The position numbers and the translations under genes are program-made. From Ectopseudomonas chengduensis (GTDB taxonomy: Bacteria; Pseudomonadota; Gammaproteobacteria; Pseudomonadales; Pseudomonadaceae), in NCBI RefSeq assembly GCF_015712065.1, contig NZ_JACFYZ010000002.1, forward strand, positions 682,001-746,000: a DNA stretch of 64,000 nucleotides, given 5' to 3'. Positions 9,815 to 17,651 of the stretch are shown here, piece by piece (the first letter of the stretch is position 1; the number at the start of each line of letters is the position of its first letter). The notes beneath the pieces are model-generated. The model did no database searches and was not told the DNA's origin. It was given only the letters and a program-made list of their open reading frames with translations.

Positions 9815-9856
9815 TCGCATGGAACATGCATGCTGTCGCCTGTTCCTAGTATGCGA
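9815..9856 (+). promoter_or_regulatory. extended inverted repeat upstream of phaI; candidate PhaD operator
   Basis: TCGCAT-GGAACA on the left (9815-9826) pairs with TGTTCC-N4-ATGCGA on the right (9841-9856). This gives two nested 6-base arms with a 4-base difference in spacing. It lies about 85-125 bases before the phaI start, where a PhaD operator would be expected. The assignment to PhaD is an inference from position; the sequence shows only the repeat. Confidence 0.45.
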
Positions 9857-9939
9857 TTTCTAATTTTTCTCCTTAGGGTGTACCCAAGCCTGCATTCCGT
9901 GGGCGTTTCCGCTAACTGTCAAAGCGCGTGAGGTGCACC

Positions 9940-10386
9940 ATGTCGAAAGTTGCCGTGAAGAAAAAAGTAGAAGCCGTGGTCGAAGACAAAGCCGGTCTGT
10001 TCGACGACGTGAAGGGCTATGCCCGCAAGATCTACCTCGCTGGCCTGGGCGCTTACGCCAAGGCGGGTGTCGAGGGGGCCGAATACTTCAAGGAACTGGT
10101 CAAGGCCGGTGAAGGCGTCGAAAGCAAAGGCAAGAAGCTGGTCGACGAGCAGGTAGAAGCCGCCAACAGCCAGATCGAATCGGTCAAGCAGTCGGTCAAC
10201 AGCAATGTCACCAGTGTTAAAGGCAAGGTCGAAGTTCAGCTCGACAAGATCGAGAAGGCTTTCGATACTCGTGTGGCTTCCGCTCTGAACCGTATCGGCA
10301 TTCCGTCCAAGCAGGATGTTGAAGCACTCTCTGCTAAGCTGGATGAGCTGAGCGCGTTGCTCGAGCATGTCGCGCGTACCAAATAA
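9940..10386 (+). CDS. phaI: phasin PhaI
   Basis: A 148-residue phasin that coats PHA granules. It begins MSKVAVKKKVEAVVEDK and contains YARKIYLAGLGAYAKAGVEG, the pattern shared with PhaF. The rest is long heptad-like helices suited to amphipathic coating of the polymer, ending LSAKLDELSALLEHV. The ATG at 9940 follows GAGGTG; a GTG four codons upstream is less likely. phaF starts 10 bases after the stop codon, so phaI-phaF form one operon convergent with phaC1ZC2D. Confidence 0.92.
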   Translation: MSKVAVKKKVEAVVEDKAGLFDDVKGYARKIYLAGLGAYAKAGVEGAEYFKELVKAGEGVESKGKKLVDEQVEAANSQIESVKQSVNSNVTSVKGKVEVQLDKIEKAFDTRVASALNRIGIPSKQDVEALSAKLDELSALLEHVARTK

Positions 10387-10396
10387 GGAGATCAGG

Positions 10397-11263
10397 ATGG
10401 CTGTTAAGAAGAAAACCGAGAAACAGACCAGCTCCTGGATCGGCGAGGTCGAGAAATACTCGCGTCAGATCTGGTTGGCAGGCTTGGGCGCTTATTCCAA
10501 GGTCAGCAAGGACGGCACCAAGCTGTTCGACACGCTGGTCAAGGACGGCGAGAAGGCTGAAAAGCAGGCCAAGAGCGAAGTCGACAAACAGGTTGGCGCG
10601 GTGAAAGCCGGCGTCGGTTCCAAGGTCGGTTCCGCCAAGTCCAAGGTCGATGAGGTCAAGGACAGGGCAATCGGCAAATGGGGTGAGCTGGAAGAGGCCT
10701 TCGACAAGCGTCTGAACAATGCCATTTCGCGTCTGGGCGTGCCCAGCCGCAACGAGGTCAAGGCATTGAATGACAAGGTCGACAGCCTGACCAAGCAGCT
10801 GGAGAAAATCACTGGCGTATCGGCCAAGTCGGTCGCCAAGCCTGCTGCCAAAGCTGCGCCCAAACCTGCCGCGAAGGTTGCCGCCAAGCCGGCTGCGAAA
10901 GCAGCTGCCAAACCTGCTGCGAAGCCGGCCGCCAAGCCTGCTGCCAAAGCTGCAGCCAAGCCAGCAGCCAAACCGGCTGCCGCGAAACCTGCAGCCGCCA
11001 AGCCGGCAGCTAAACCTGCGGCGAAACCGGCAGCCAAGGCCGCAGCGAAACCCGCTGCCAAGCCAGCGGCCGCCGCCAAGCCGGCAGCTAAGCCAGCCGC
11101 CAAGCCTGCTGCAGCGAAGAAGCCGGCTGCGAAGAAACCGGCAGCGCCCAAGGCAGCTGCGCCGAAACCGGCTGCACCGGCACCGGCTCCGGCCGCCGCC
11201 GCAACGCCGGCCGCTGCACCGGCTCCGGCTGCCACCCCGGCAACTCCAGCCACCCCGTCCTGA
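10397..11263 (+). CDS. phaF: phasin/nucleoid-associated PHA granule protein PhaF
   Basis: A 288-residue two-part protein. Residues 1 to about 145 are a phasin domain homologous to PhaI (IWLAGLGAYSKVSKDG, then a leucine-rich coiled coil). Residues from about 146 to the end are a lysine-alanine-proline region made of AAKP-type repeats, resembling histone H1 and AlgP tails. In P. putida PhaF bridges granules and DNA and helps share granules between daughter cells. AAGGAG precedes the ATG. The repetitive tail codons are GC-rich and prone to length change between strains. Confidence 0.95.
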   Translation: MAVKKKTEKQTSSWIGEVEKYSRQIWLAGLGAYSKVSKDGTKLFDTLVKDGEKAEKQAKSEVDKQVGAVKAGVGSKVGSAKSKVDEVKDRAIGKWGELEEAFDKRLNNAISRLGVPSRNEVKALNDKVDSLTKQLEKITGVSAKSVAKPAAKAAPKPAAKVAAKPAAKAAAKPAAKPAAKPAAKAAAKPAAKPAAAKPAAAKPAAKPAAKPAAKAAAKPAAKPAAAAKPAAKPAAKPAAAKKPAAKKPAAPKAAAPKPAAPAPAPAAAATPAAAPAPAATPATPATPS

Positions 11264-11280
11264 GTCTCTCGGGATCACAA

Positions 11281-11312
11281 GCGCCCGGCCTAGTGCCGGG
11301 CGTTTGCGTTTC
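11281..11312 (+). terminator. intrinsic terminator after phaF
   Basis: CGCCCGGC and GCCGGGCG form an 8-base-pair stem with a 5-base loop, followed by TTTGCGTTT. It lies 18 bases after the phaF stop codon. Confidence 0.85.
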
Positions 11313-11362
11313 TGCTCGCAGGGCGGGCCATGCGCATCAACCGTAGATGCGTCTCGGCTTTA

Positions 11363-11413
11363 TAGGGCGGGTGTAACCCGCCATTTGCGCTCTGGCGGGT
11401 TGCACCCGCCCTA
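11363..11413. repeat. REP-like palindromic repeat, family 3 (TAGGGCGGGTGTAACCCGCC type)
   Basis: Outer arms TAGGGC and GCCCTA enclose two smaller hairpins, GGCGGGT..ACCCGCC on the left and GGCGGGT..CACCCGCC on the right. It lies between the phaF terminator and the 3' end of phaD. Its architecture resembles the repeat at 22330-22404. Confidence 0.78.
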
Positions 11414-11451
11414 CATTCCCAGCGTGTCATTGGTGTGCTCACGGCTGCGCA

Positions 11452-12066
11452 TCAGGCTTCCAGGTAGCGCTGCGCCAGATGCTCGACGGTGCTGCGTGAG
11501 GGCTGGTTCAGGTGCGGCGCCACCAGCATCATGATCTGGTACACCACCAGGCGCACTTCGCCTTCCTGGTCGAGGATGCGCTGATAGTCGAGGGAGAACA
11601 GCAGGGTCAGGGTGATCTGCTCGACCAGTTGGCCGAGCGCCTGGGTGCCGCTGTTCAGTTGGCCGTCGGCCATCAGGCGGGCAAGCAGGGAGGCCAGCGT
11701 GCGTTTCAGCGCGTTCAACCAGTGACGAATGCCGCGCGCCAGTTTTGGCAGGCGCCCGGCCAGGTTGGACAGATCCTGGAAGAGAAAGCGGTACTGCGAC
11801 AGGCGCTCGACGATCAAGTGCAGGAACAGCCAGTAGTCCTCGACGTCCAGCTGGGCTTCGGCTGGCGGGTCGAGCAAAGGCGCCATCTCGCTCTGGAAGC
11901 GTTCGAACAGCTCCAGTACCAGCGGCTCCTTGCCATGGAAGTGGTAGTAGAGATTGCCCGGGCTGATGTCCAGCTCGTTGGCGATCTCCAGTGTGGAAAC
12001 GTTGGGCTCGCCCTGCTCGTTGAACAGCTGCAGGGCGGTTTGCAGAATGCGCTCGCGGGTTTTCAT
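11452..12066 (-). CDS. phaD: TetR-family regulator PhaD
   Basis: A 204-residue TetR-type protein. The N-terminal helix-turn-helix is seen in RERILQTALQLFNEQG, then VSTLEIANELDISPGNLYYHFHGKEPLV. The larger C-terminal helical domain is a ligand pocket. In P. putida PhaD binds operators before phaC1 and phaI and activates them, probably sensing an acyl-CoA intermediate. The ATG at 12066 (MKTRERIL) gives the usual length; a TTG six codons upstream is possible. Last gene of the phaC1ZC2D series. Confidence 0.92.
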   Translation of the reverse strand: MKTRERILQTALQLFNEQGEPNVSTLEIANELDISPGNLYYHFHGKEPLVLELFERFQSEMAPLLDPPAEAQLDVEDYWLFLHLIVERLSQYRFLFQDLSNLAGRLPKLARGIRHWLNALKRTLASLLARLMADGQLNSGTQALGQLVEQITLTLLFSLDYQRILDQEGEVRLVVYQIMMLVAPHLNQPSRSTVEHLAQRYLEA

Positions 12067-12257
12067 CCTTGGCTTCTTGTTCAATTAGGCGCGAAGGACT
12101 GACGATAACCGGCCGGCGTGCAGCCGGCCATCCCTTTGCCGTGAAAGTCGTGTGGCGGCACCGCTAATGCCATTCTTCCCAAGGGAGAAGGTGATGCGAA
12201 GCGCCGGATGAGGGGCGAGCATGCCGCCTGGGCTTTGTTTGCACTTGGCATGCCGCT

Positions 12258-13940
12258 TCAGCGGATATGCACGTAGGTGCCGGGCGCTGCCTCCATCGGT
12301 GGATGGTTCTGGTTGCCCAGCGCCATCAGGGTTTCGCGTTGCGCGCCGGAGCGCGCCTGCATCCACTCCAGCCACTGTGGCCACCAACTGCCTTGCTGGT
12401 GCGTGGCGTCGTGATACCAGGCGCGTGGGTCGGAGGTGAGCTTGGTGTTCTCGTAGTAATTGGCCTTGGGGTTGCCCGGCGGGTTGAGAATGCTCTGGAT
12501 ATGCCCGCTGTTGGACAGTATGAAGCGGCGGTTGCCGCCAAGCAGCAGGGTCGAGCGATAGACCGCATCCCAGGGCGTGATGTGGTCGTTGATGCCGGCC
12601 ACGCTGAAGCTATCGACGTTGACCTTGGCCAGATCCACCGGCGTACCGCAGACCTCCAACGCACCCGCGCGGCTAAGCGGGTTGTGTTTGAAGAAATCGA
12701 TCAGATCGCCATGCAGTGCAGCGGGCAGGCGCGTGTTGTCGTTGTTCCAGTAGAGGATGTCGAAGGCTGGCGGCTGCCTGCCGAGCAGGTAGTTGTTGAC
12801 CCAGTAGTTCCAGATCAGGTCGTTGGGGCGCATCCAGGCGAATACCCTGGCCATGTCGCGACCGTCCAGCACGCCTTGCTGGTAGGAGCGGCGCTTGGCC
12901 GACTCGAGGGTTTCCTCGTCGGCAAAGAGCATCGCCGGGCTGTCGATCTGACTATCGAGCAGGCTGACCATGTAAGTGGCGCTGGCAACCTTGCGCAGTT
13001 GGCGGCGTGCCTGCAGGTGGCCTTGCAGGGCGGCGATGGTCAGACCGCCGGCGCAGGCGCCGAGCAGGTTGACGTCCTTGCTGCCGGAGATGGCGCGGCA
13101 GGCATCGACGGCCTCCTCGACGGCCTGCACATAGCTCGACAGGCCCCATTCGCGGTGCCGCGGGTCGGGGTTGCGCCAGCTGATCATGAAGGTCTGCAGG
13201 CCGTTCTTCAGCGCGTACTGGACGAAGCTCTTGTCGTTGGACAGGTCGAATATGTAGTACTTGTTGATCTGCGGCGGCACGATCAGCAGCGGGCGCAGGT
13301 ACTGCTTTTCGCTCATCGGTTTGTACTGGATCAGCTCCAGCAGCTCGTTACGAAACACCACGGCACCTGGTGTGCAGGCCAGATTGCGACCGACTTCGAA
13401 GGCGTGTTTGCTGACCTGGCTCGGCAGGCCGTCGTTGTTCAGCAGGTCGTCGAGCAGGTGGCGCAAACCCTTGAAGGCACTGCTGCCTCCGGTGTTGAAC
13501 AGCTCCTTGAGTGCCTGCGGGTTGAGCGGGCTGTTGGAGGGCGACAGGGCGTCGCTCATCAGCGATGCGAGAAAGCGCGCGCGGGCGCGGTCATCAGCCG
13601 ACAGGTCGCTGTCGTCGATCCACGCAGCCAGTTGTTTCTGCCACGCCAGATAGGCCTGCAGGCTGCGTCGGTAGAAGGGATTGAGGTGCCAGGTCGGATC
13701 AGCGAAGCGCGCATCCTGCGGATTGACCTTGTGCAGGGTATCGCCGAGCAGCACCCGGCCAAGCTGGCTGCCGAAGGCCAGCAGATGACGTCCACTGCGC
13801 AGCGGGTTCTTCAGGCCCTGGGCGGCCAGCAGGCGCATGGTGGACAACAGATCGCGACCGCGCACGCCGACCACGGCGCTCTGGGCATTCATGAAACTGG
13901 CAGGTGCCGGCAGTGAAGCCGGGTTCGACTTGTCTCGCAT
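12258..13940 (-). CDS. phaC2: class II polyhydroxyalkanoate synthase 2
   Basis: A 560-residue class II PHA polymerase that joins (R)-3-hydroxyacyl-CoA of C6-C14 into polyester at the granule surface. The lipase-like box is GACAGG with the catalytic Cys296; the likely partners are Asp452 (INDHITPWD) and His480 (SNSGH). The protein ends AAPGTYVHIR. It begins at the ATG at 13940 (MRDKSNPASL), like known PhaC2 proteins. It is clearly a paralogue of phaC1 at 15143. A 203-base gap before it, holding a terminator hairpin, suggests its own promoter. Confidence 0.96.
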   Translation of the reverse strand: MRDKSNPASLPAPASFMNAQSAVVGVRGRDLLSTMRLLAAQGLKNPLRSGRHLLAFGSQLGRVLLGDTLHKVNPQDARFADPTWHLNPFYRRSLQAYLAWQKQLAAWIDDSDLSADDRARARFLASLMSDALSPSNSPLNPQALKELFNTGGSSAFKGLRHLLDDLLNNDGLPSQVSKHAFEVGRNLACTPGAVVFRNELLELIQYKPMSEKQYLRPLLIVPPQINKYYIFDLSNDKSFVQYALKNGLQTFMISWRNPDPRHREWGLSSYVQAVEEAVDACRAISGSKDVNLLGACAGGLTIAALQGHLQARRQLRKVASATYMVSLLDSQIDSPAMLFADEETLESAKRRSYQQGVLDGRDMARVFAWMRPNDLIWNYWVNNYLLGRQPPAFDILYWNNDNTRLPAALHGDLIDFFKHNPLSRAGALEVCGTPVDLAKVNVDSFSVAGINDHITPWDAVYRSTLLLGGNRRFILSNSGHIQSILNPPGNPKANYYENTKLTSDPRAWYHDATHQQGSWWPQWLEWMQARSGAQRETLMALGNQNHPPMEAAPGTYVHIR

Positions 13941-14082
13941 GGGGCAACACTCCGTCGTCAAACCGTCTAGAGACTTTCATGGCGCGGACTGCCTGACACG
14001 CGCCTTGTACTTGTTCAGGGTGTGCAGCAAGCCCTGTACCAGGCGCGCGGGAAGTGCATTCCAGAGCGTCTGTCGAAAAGCG

Positions 14083-14104
14083 AAGGGGCCGTTATCGGCC
14101 CCTT
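14083..14104 (-). terminator. hairpin terminator after phaZ
   Basis: AAGGGGCCG and CGGCCCCTT form a 9-base-pair stem with a 4-base loop, about 40 bases after the phaZ stop codon on the minus strand. The sequence then runs CGCTTTTC. It may end or reduce the phaC1-phaZ transcript before phaC2. Confidence 0.65.
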
Positions 14105-14143
14105 TGTCGAGCACGCAGAACATTGCGCACTAAGCTGGTGCGG

Positions 14144-15001
14144 TCAATGCTGGCGCAATGGTGTGGGCTGCGGGTGCATCACCGCGCGGTGCCGCTCCTC
14201 CTCGAGAAACTTCATGATGATCGGCGCCACCGCTTCGGCGCGGGTCACCAGGAACAGGTGGCCGTCGTCGATCACGTGCAGTTCGGCGTTGGGAATGCGC
14301 CAGGCCAGCAGGCGCATGTTGATCAGCGGAATCAGCGGGTCGTCGTCGCCGGCCATCACCAGGGTCGGTTGGCGGATCTTGTGCAGCCAGTGGATGCTGG
14401 TCCAGCCGAGGCCGGCGAACAGCTGCCAGTAGTAGCCCATCTTGCCGCCCGAGCGCACCTTGCTGGCATGCGCCATGGCCAGCTTGGGGTCGCGACGGAA
14501 GGCGCCGCCATAGATGTCCGGGGCGATGCGTACACCGTAGGAGGGTTGCACATAACGCCGCGGGCTGGCCATGCGCCAGAGCACCTTGGGCTTGCCCGGT
14601 ACCATCACCGCGCCGGCCGAGGTGGCGGCGAGGATCAGCTTCTTGCAGCGCTCGGGATAGTCATGGGCGAACTGCTGCGCCAGGGCGCCGCCCCAGGACA
14701 CGCCGATGGCATTGACCTGACCGTAGTCGAGGTAATCGAGCATGCGCGCTGCCAGCTTGGCCAGGCCAGGGAAGCGGTAGGGCGTGGCCGGCGTGGAGGA
14801 ACCGCCGACACCGGGGACGTCGAAGGCGATGATTTCCAGCTCCGGGTCCAGGGCGGCGACAAAGGGCATCACCAGCTCCAGGTTGGCGCCGATGCCGTTG
14901 AAGATCAGCAGTGGTACCAACTGGCTGTTGCCTGGCCGCACCGCGGTGCGGATGGTCTGCCCATCGAGATCGATGGTGCGGAATACGAATGGTTGCGGCA
15001 T
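14144..15001 (-). CDS. phaZ: intracellular medium-chain-length PHA depolymerase
   Basis: A 285-residue alpha/beta hydrolase that frees 3-hydroxyalkanoic acids from stored PHA. The nucleophile is Ser102 in GVSWGG; the acid and base are Asp221 (GDDDPLIP) and His248 (DDGHLF), the same numbering as the P. putida enzyme. Full length. It sits between the two synthase genes, so polymer synthesis and breakdown can run together as a cycle. It follows phaC1 by 141 bases. Confidence 0.96.
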   Translation of the reverse strand: MPQPFVFRTIDLDGQTIRTAVRPGNSQLVPLLIFNGIGANLELVMPFVAALDPELEIIAFDVPGVGGSSTPATPYRFPGLAKLAARMLDYLDYGQVNAIGVSWGGALAQQFAHDYPERCKKLILAATSAGAVMVPGKPKVLWRMASPRRYVQPSYGVRIAPDIYGGAFRRDPKLAMAHASKVRSGGKMGYYWQLFAGLGWTSIHWLHKIRQPTLVMAGDDDPLIPLINMRLLAWRIPNAELHVIDDGHLFLVTRAEAVAPIIMKFLEEERHRAVMHPQPTPLRQH

Positions 15002-15104
15002 AGGCGCAGCCCCTGTGGAGTTGAGCGCTGGAGAGGGCCGTCCGGGCCGCCTTCAGGGTTACCAGGGGTTACCTGGCTCCACGCCGGTCAGACCGTCGTG
15101 GCGT

Positions 15105-15124
15105 GCGGCACTTCCCGGTGCCGC
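15105..15124 (-). terminator. hairpin after phaC1
   Basis: GCGGCAC and GTGCCGC pair with a 6-base loop, 19 bases after the phaC1 stop codon. There is no U tract, so partial termination or mRNA stabilisation is more likely than a full stop. Confidence 0.4.
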
Positions 15125-15142
15125 TGCGGTTGAGACTGAAAA

Positions 15143-16822
15143 TCAGCGTTCGTGTACGTAGGTGCCCGGAGCGGCTTCGCCAGCCGGGAATTTCTTGTTG
15201 CCCAGCGCCCGTGGAGCATTCTTGGTTTCGCCCGAGCGTTCGCTCAGCCACGTCTGCCAATATAGCCACCAGGAGTCGGCGTGCTTGGTCGAGCTTTCCT
15301 GCCAGGCTTTCGGGTCCAGCGGCATCTCGCTATTGGTCATGTAGCGTGCCTTGGGATTGCCCGGCGGGTTGAGGATGCTCTGGATATGGCCGCTGTTGGA
15401 CAGCACGAACTCGCACTTGCCGCCGAACAGGTGCGCCGACTTGTAGCAGGAATCCCAGGGGGTGATATGGTCGGTGGTGCCAGCGACGACGAAGAAATCA
15501 CAGGTGACCTGCTTGAGGTCGATCGGTGTGCCGCAGACTTCCAGCGCGCCCGGACGGGTCAGTGGGTTGGTCTGGAACATGTCGATGAACTCGCCGTGTA
15601 GCGCGGCCGGCAAACGCGTGGTGTCGTTATTCCAATAAAGGATGTCGAACACCGGCGGCTCATTGCCGAGTAGGTAGTTGTTGACCCAGTAGTTCCAGAT
15701 CAGGTCGTTGGGGCGCATCCAGGCGAACACCTTGGCCATGTCGCTACCCTCCAGTACGCCGGCCTGGTAGGAGCGGCGCTTGGCGGCTTCCAGGGTCTTC
15801 TCGTCGGCGAACAGGGCAACCTGGGTGTCGAGCTGGGTGTCGAGCACGCTGACCAGCAGGGTCAGGGCGTTGACCTTCTGCTGGCCAAGCGCTGCATAGT
15901 GACCGAGCAGCGAGGCAGTGGTCAGACCGCCGGAGCAGGCGCCAAGCATGTTGACGTCCTTGCTGCCGGTGATGGCGCAGATCACATCGATGGCTTCCTT
16001 GAGCGCCTCGATGTAGGTGGACAGGCCCCATTCGCGCTGCGCCTTGGTCGGGTTGCGCCAGCTGACCACGAAGGTCTGTACCTGGCTGCGCAACAGGAAG
16101 CGCGCCAGGCTCTTCTCCGGCGACAGGTCGAATACATAGAATTTGTTGATCTGCGGCGGCACCACCAGCAGCGGGCGCTCGTGCACGCTCTCGGTGATCG
16201 GCTTGTACTGAATCAGCTCCAGCACGTCGTTGCGAAACACCACGGCGCCGTCGGTGGTGGCCAGGTTCTTGCCGACCTCGAAGGCCTCCATGTTCACCTG
16301 ACTGGGCATGCCGCCGTTGTGCACCATGTCCTTGGCCAGGTGGGAGAGACCATCGAGCAGGCTTTTGCCGCCGGTTTCGAAGAAGCGTTTGACCGCGGCC
16401 GGGTTGGCCATGCTGTTGGATGGAGCCATGGCTTCGGTCATCAGGTTGATCACGAAGTGGCCGCGACTGGCGTCCTGCTCGGACAGTGAACTGTGTTCGA
16501 TCCAGTCATGCAGTTCCTTGCGCCAGGCCAGGTAGGTCTGCAGGTAGCGGCGATACAGCGGGTTCTGGCTCCAGGCCGGATCGGTGAAGCGACGGTCGCC
16601 GTCTTCGGGCTTGAGTGCGGACTGGCCGAGCATGACGTTCTTCAGTTCGAGGCCGAAATGGGCGACGTGCTTGGCGCTGTGGAAGGGTTGCTTGAGTGCC
16701 TGGGAGAGCACCATGCGGGCAGAGGTCAGGAGATCCTTGCCGCGGATACCAATCACCGGGTTGAGTCCCAGGGTGTTTTCCGAGGCCTGGCGTTTCAGGT
16801 CTTCGTTATTCTTATCACTCAT
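15143..16822 (-). CDS. phaC1: class II polyhydroxyalkanoate synthase 1
   Basis: A 559-residue class II PHA synthase, the main medium-chain-length polymerase of pseudomonads. The catalytic Cys296 is in GACSGG, Asp451 in TTDHITPWD and His479 in SNSGHI, matching the triad mapped in P. oleovorans. It begins MSDKNNEDLKRQASENTLGL with GGAGCG before the ATG. First gene of phaC1ZC2D. A candidate sigma-54 element lies about 130-145 bases upstream of the start. Confidence 0.97.
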   Translation of the reverse strand: MSDKNNEDLKRQASENTLGLNPVIGIRGKDLLTSARMVLSQALKQPFHSAKHVAHFGLELKNVMLGQSALKPEDGDRRFTDPAWSQNPLYRRYLQTYLAWRKELHDWIEHSSLSEQDASRGHFVINLMTEAMAPSNSMANPAAVKRFFETGGKSLLDGLSHLAKDMVHNGGMPSQVNMEAFEVGKNLATTDGAVVFRNDVLELIQYKPITESVHERPLLVVPPQINKFYVFDLSPEKSLARFLLRSQVQTFVVSWRNPTKAQREWGLSTYIEALKEAIDVICAITGSKDVNMLGACSGGLTTASLLGHYAALGQQKVNALTLLVSVLDTQLDTQVALFADEKTLEAAKRRSYQAGVLEGSDMAKVFAWMRPNDLIWNYWVNNYLLGNEPPVFDILYWNNDTTRLPAALHGEFIDMFQTNPLTRPGALEVCGTPIDLKQVTCDFFVVAGTTDHITPWDSCYKSAHLFGGKCEFVLSNSGHIQSILNPPGNPKARYMTNSEMPLDPKAWQESSTKHADSWWLYWQTWLSERSGETKNAPRALGNKKFPAGEAAPGTYVHER

Positions 16823-16951
16823 CTACGACGCTCCATTGTCCTGAGACGAATACCGGCCTGCGAGGGCGCACGGCGACACAGGGCCTGGTACTGCTCGGGT
16901 TACCGGGGGCGGATCGAGTCCGCGTATTTCGTTGCACCTGGCACTGCCAAA

Positions 16952-16967
16952 TGCAGGGAACCTGCCA
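16952..16967 (-). promoter_or_regulatory. candidate sigma-54 (-24/-12) promoter of phaC1
   Basis: On the minus strand the bases read TGGCAGGTTCCCTGCA, with GG and GC separated by exactly ten bases as sigma-54 requires. It matches TGGCAC-N5-TTGCA except at two places. It would give a leader of roughly 120 bases. It overlaps an inverted repeat GGAAC-N6-GTTCC at 16957-16972. Sigma-54-type promoters before phaC1 are reported in other pseudomonads. Confidence 0.5.
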
Positions 16968-17118
16968 GTTCCTTGGTTACCCGAGTTTGTGAAGTTAAGC
17001 AAGCTGCTCGATGGCGCAGGAGTATGCCGCGATAGATTAGAAAACTCGCCCTAACTGTCGTTAACGTGGTCGTTGGCGGATGCGCCGAACGCTCTGCAGC
17101 AAGGGTTTTCCTGAGGCC

Positions 17119-17490
17119 TCAGAGCATCAGACGTACGACCGATTCGCTGGGGTCGCGGGATTTCCCGGCGGCGCTGAGCTGCGCCAGATAGTCGGCCCAC
17201 AGCTGGTCATGCCGGGTGGCCAGCTCGTGCAGATAGTCCCAAGTGAACAGGCCGCTGTCATGGCCGTCGTCGAAGCACAGTTTCAGTGCATAGTTGCCGG
17301 CCGGTTCGATGCGCTCCAGGCCGACGTTGAGCTTGCCGGTCTGCAGAATCGGCTTGCCATGCCCCTGCACCTCGGCCGAGGGCGAGTGCACACGGAGGAA
17401 CTCGGCGCTAAGCGAATAGCTCTGCTCGCCGTAGCGCAGTTCCAGGGTTTTCGAGGCCTTGTGCAGTTTGATCGCGCTGGGGATGGGCAT
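17119..17490 (-). CDS. DUF971 family protein
   Basis: A 123-residue protein of the DUF971 family, related to the N-terminal domain of gamma-butyrobetaine hydroxylase. The pattern SKTLELRYGEQSYSLSAEFLRVHSPSAEV and the end CFDDGHDSGLFTWDYLHELA are typical. Its function is unsettled; links to iron-sulfur proteins have been proposed. The ATG at 17490 (MPIPSAIKLH) gives the family length. In pseudomonads it commonly sits between hslVU and phaC1, as here. Confidence 0.85.
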   Translation of the reverse strand: MPIPSAIKLHKASKTLELRYGEQSYSLSAEFLRVHSPSAEVQGHGKPILQTGKLNVGLERIEPAGNYALKLCFDDGHDSGLFTWDYLHELATRHDQLWADYLAQLSAAGKSRDPSESVVRLML

Positions 17491-17545
17491 GGCTGATTTC
17501 CGTGATCTTTTTAGGCACAACGCCCAGTTGAGTGATTGCACCGTC

Positions 17546-17611
17546 CTGTAGGAGCGGATTTATCCGCGAATTTCGCGGCTGAAGCGGAATGCCGCCCAGC
17601 CGCTCCTACAG
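17546..17611. repeat. REP-like palindromic repeat, family 2 (CTGTAGGAGCGG type)
   Basis: Outer arms CTGTAGGAGCGG and CCGCTCCTACAG are exact complements, with an inner hairpin CCGCG..CGCGG. It lies between the start of the DUF971 gene and the end of hslU. It is related to the element at 3391-3458 by its TGTRGGAGCG arm. Confidence 0.82.
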
Positions 17612-17651
17612 AATGACGCCGGCCACTGGCTCTAAGATCGTGCTTCTGGAT

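Noticed and set aside
9346..9831. Upstream extension of ubiE
   Set aside because: It overlaps the PHA-system gene on the other strand and has no family match; the start at 9345 gives the normal length.
10830..11260. Repetitive KPAA-coding region as a candidate satellite or CRISPR-like array
   Set aside because: The repeats are codon-based, irregular and in frame with PhaF; this is the known histone-like tail.
12219..12256. Direct repeat GCATGCCGC (12219 and 12248) and hairpin GGCCGGC/GCCGGCC at 12111-12129 between phaD and phaC2
   Set aside because: Both are short and common in GC-rich DNA, with no U tract or promoter boxes nearby; a chance origin cannot be excluded.
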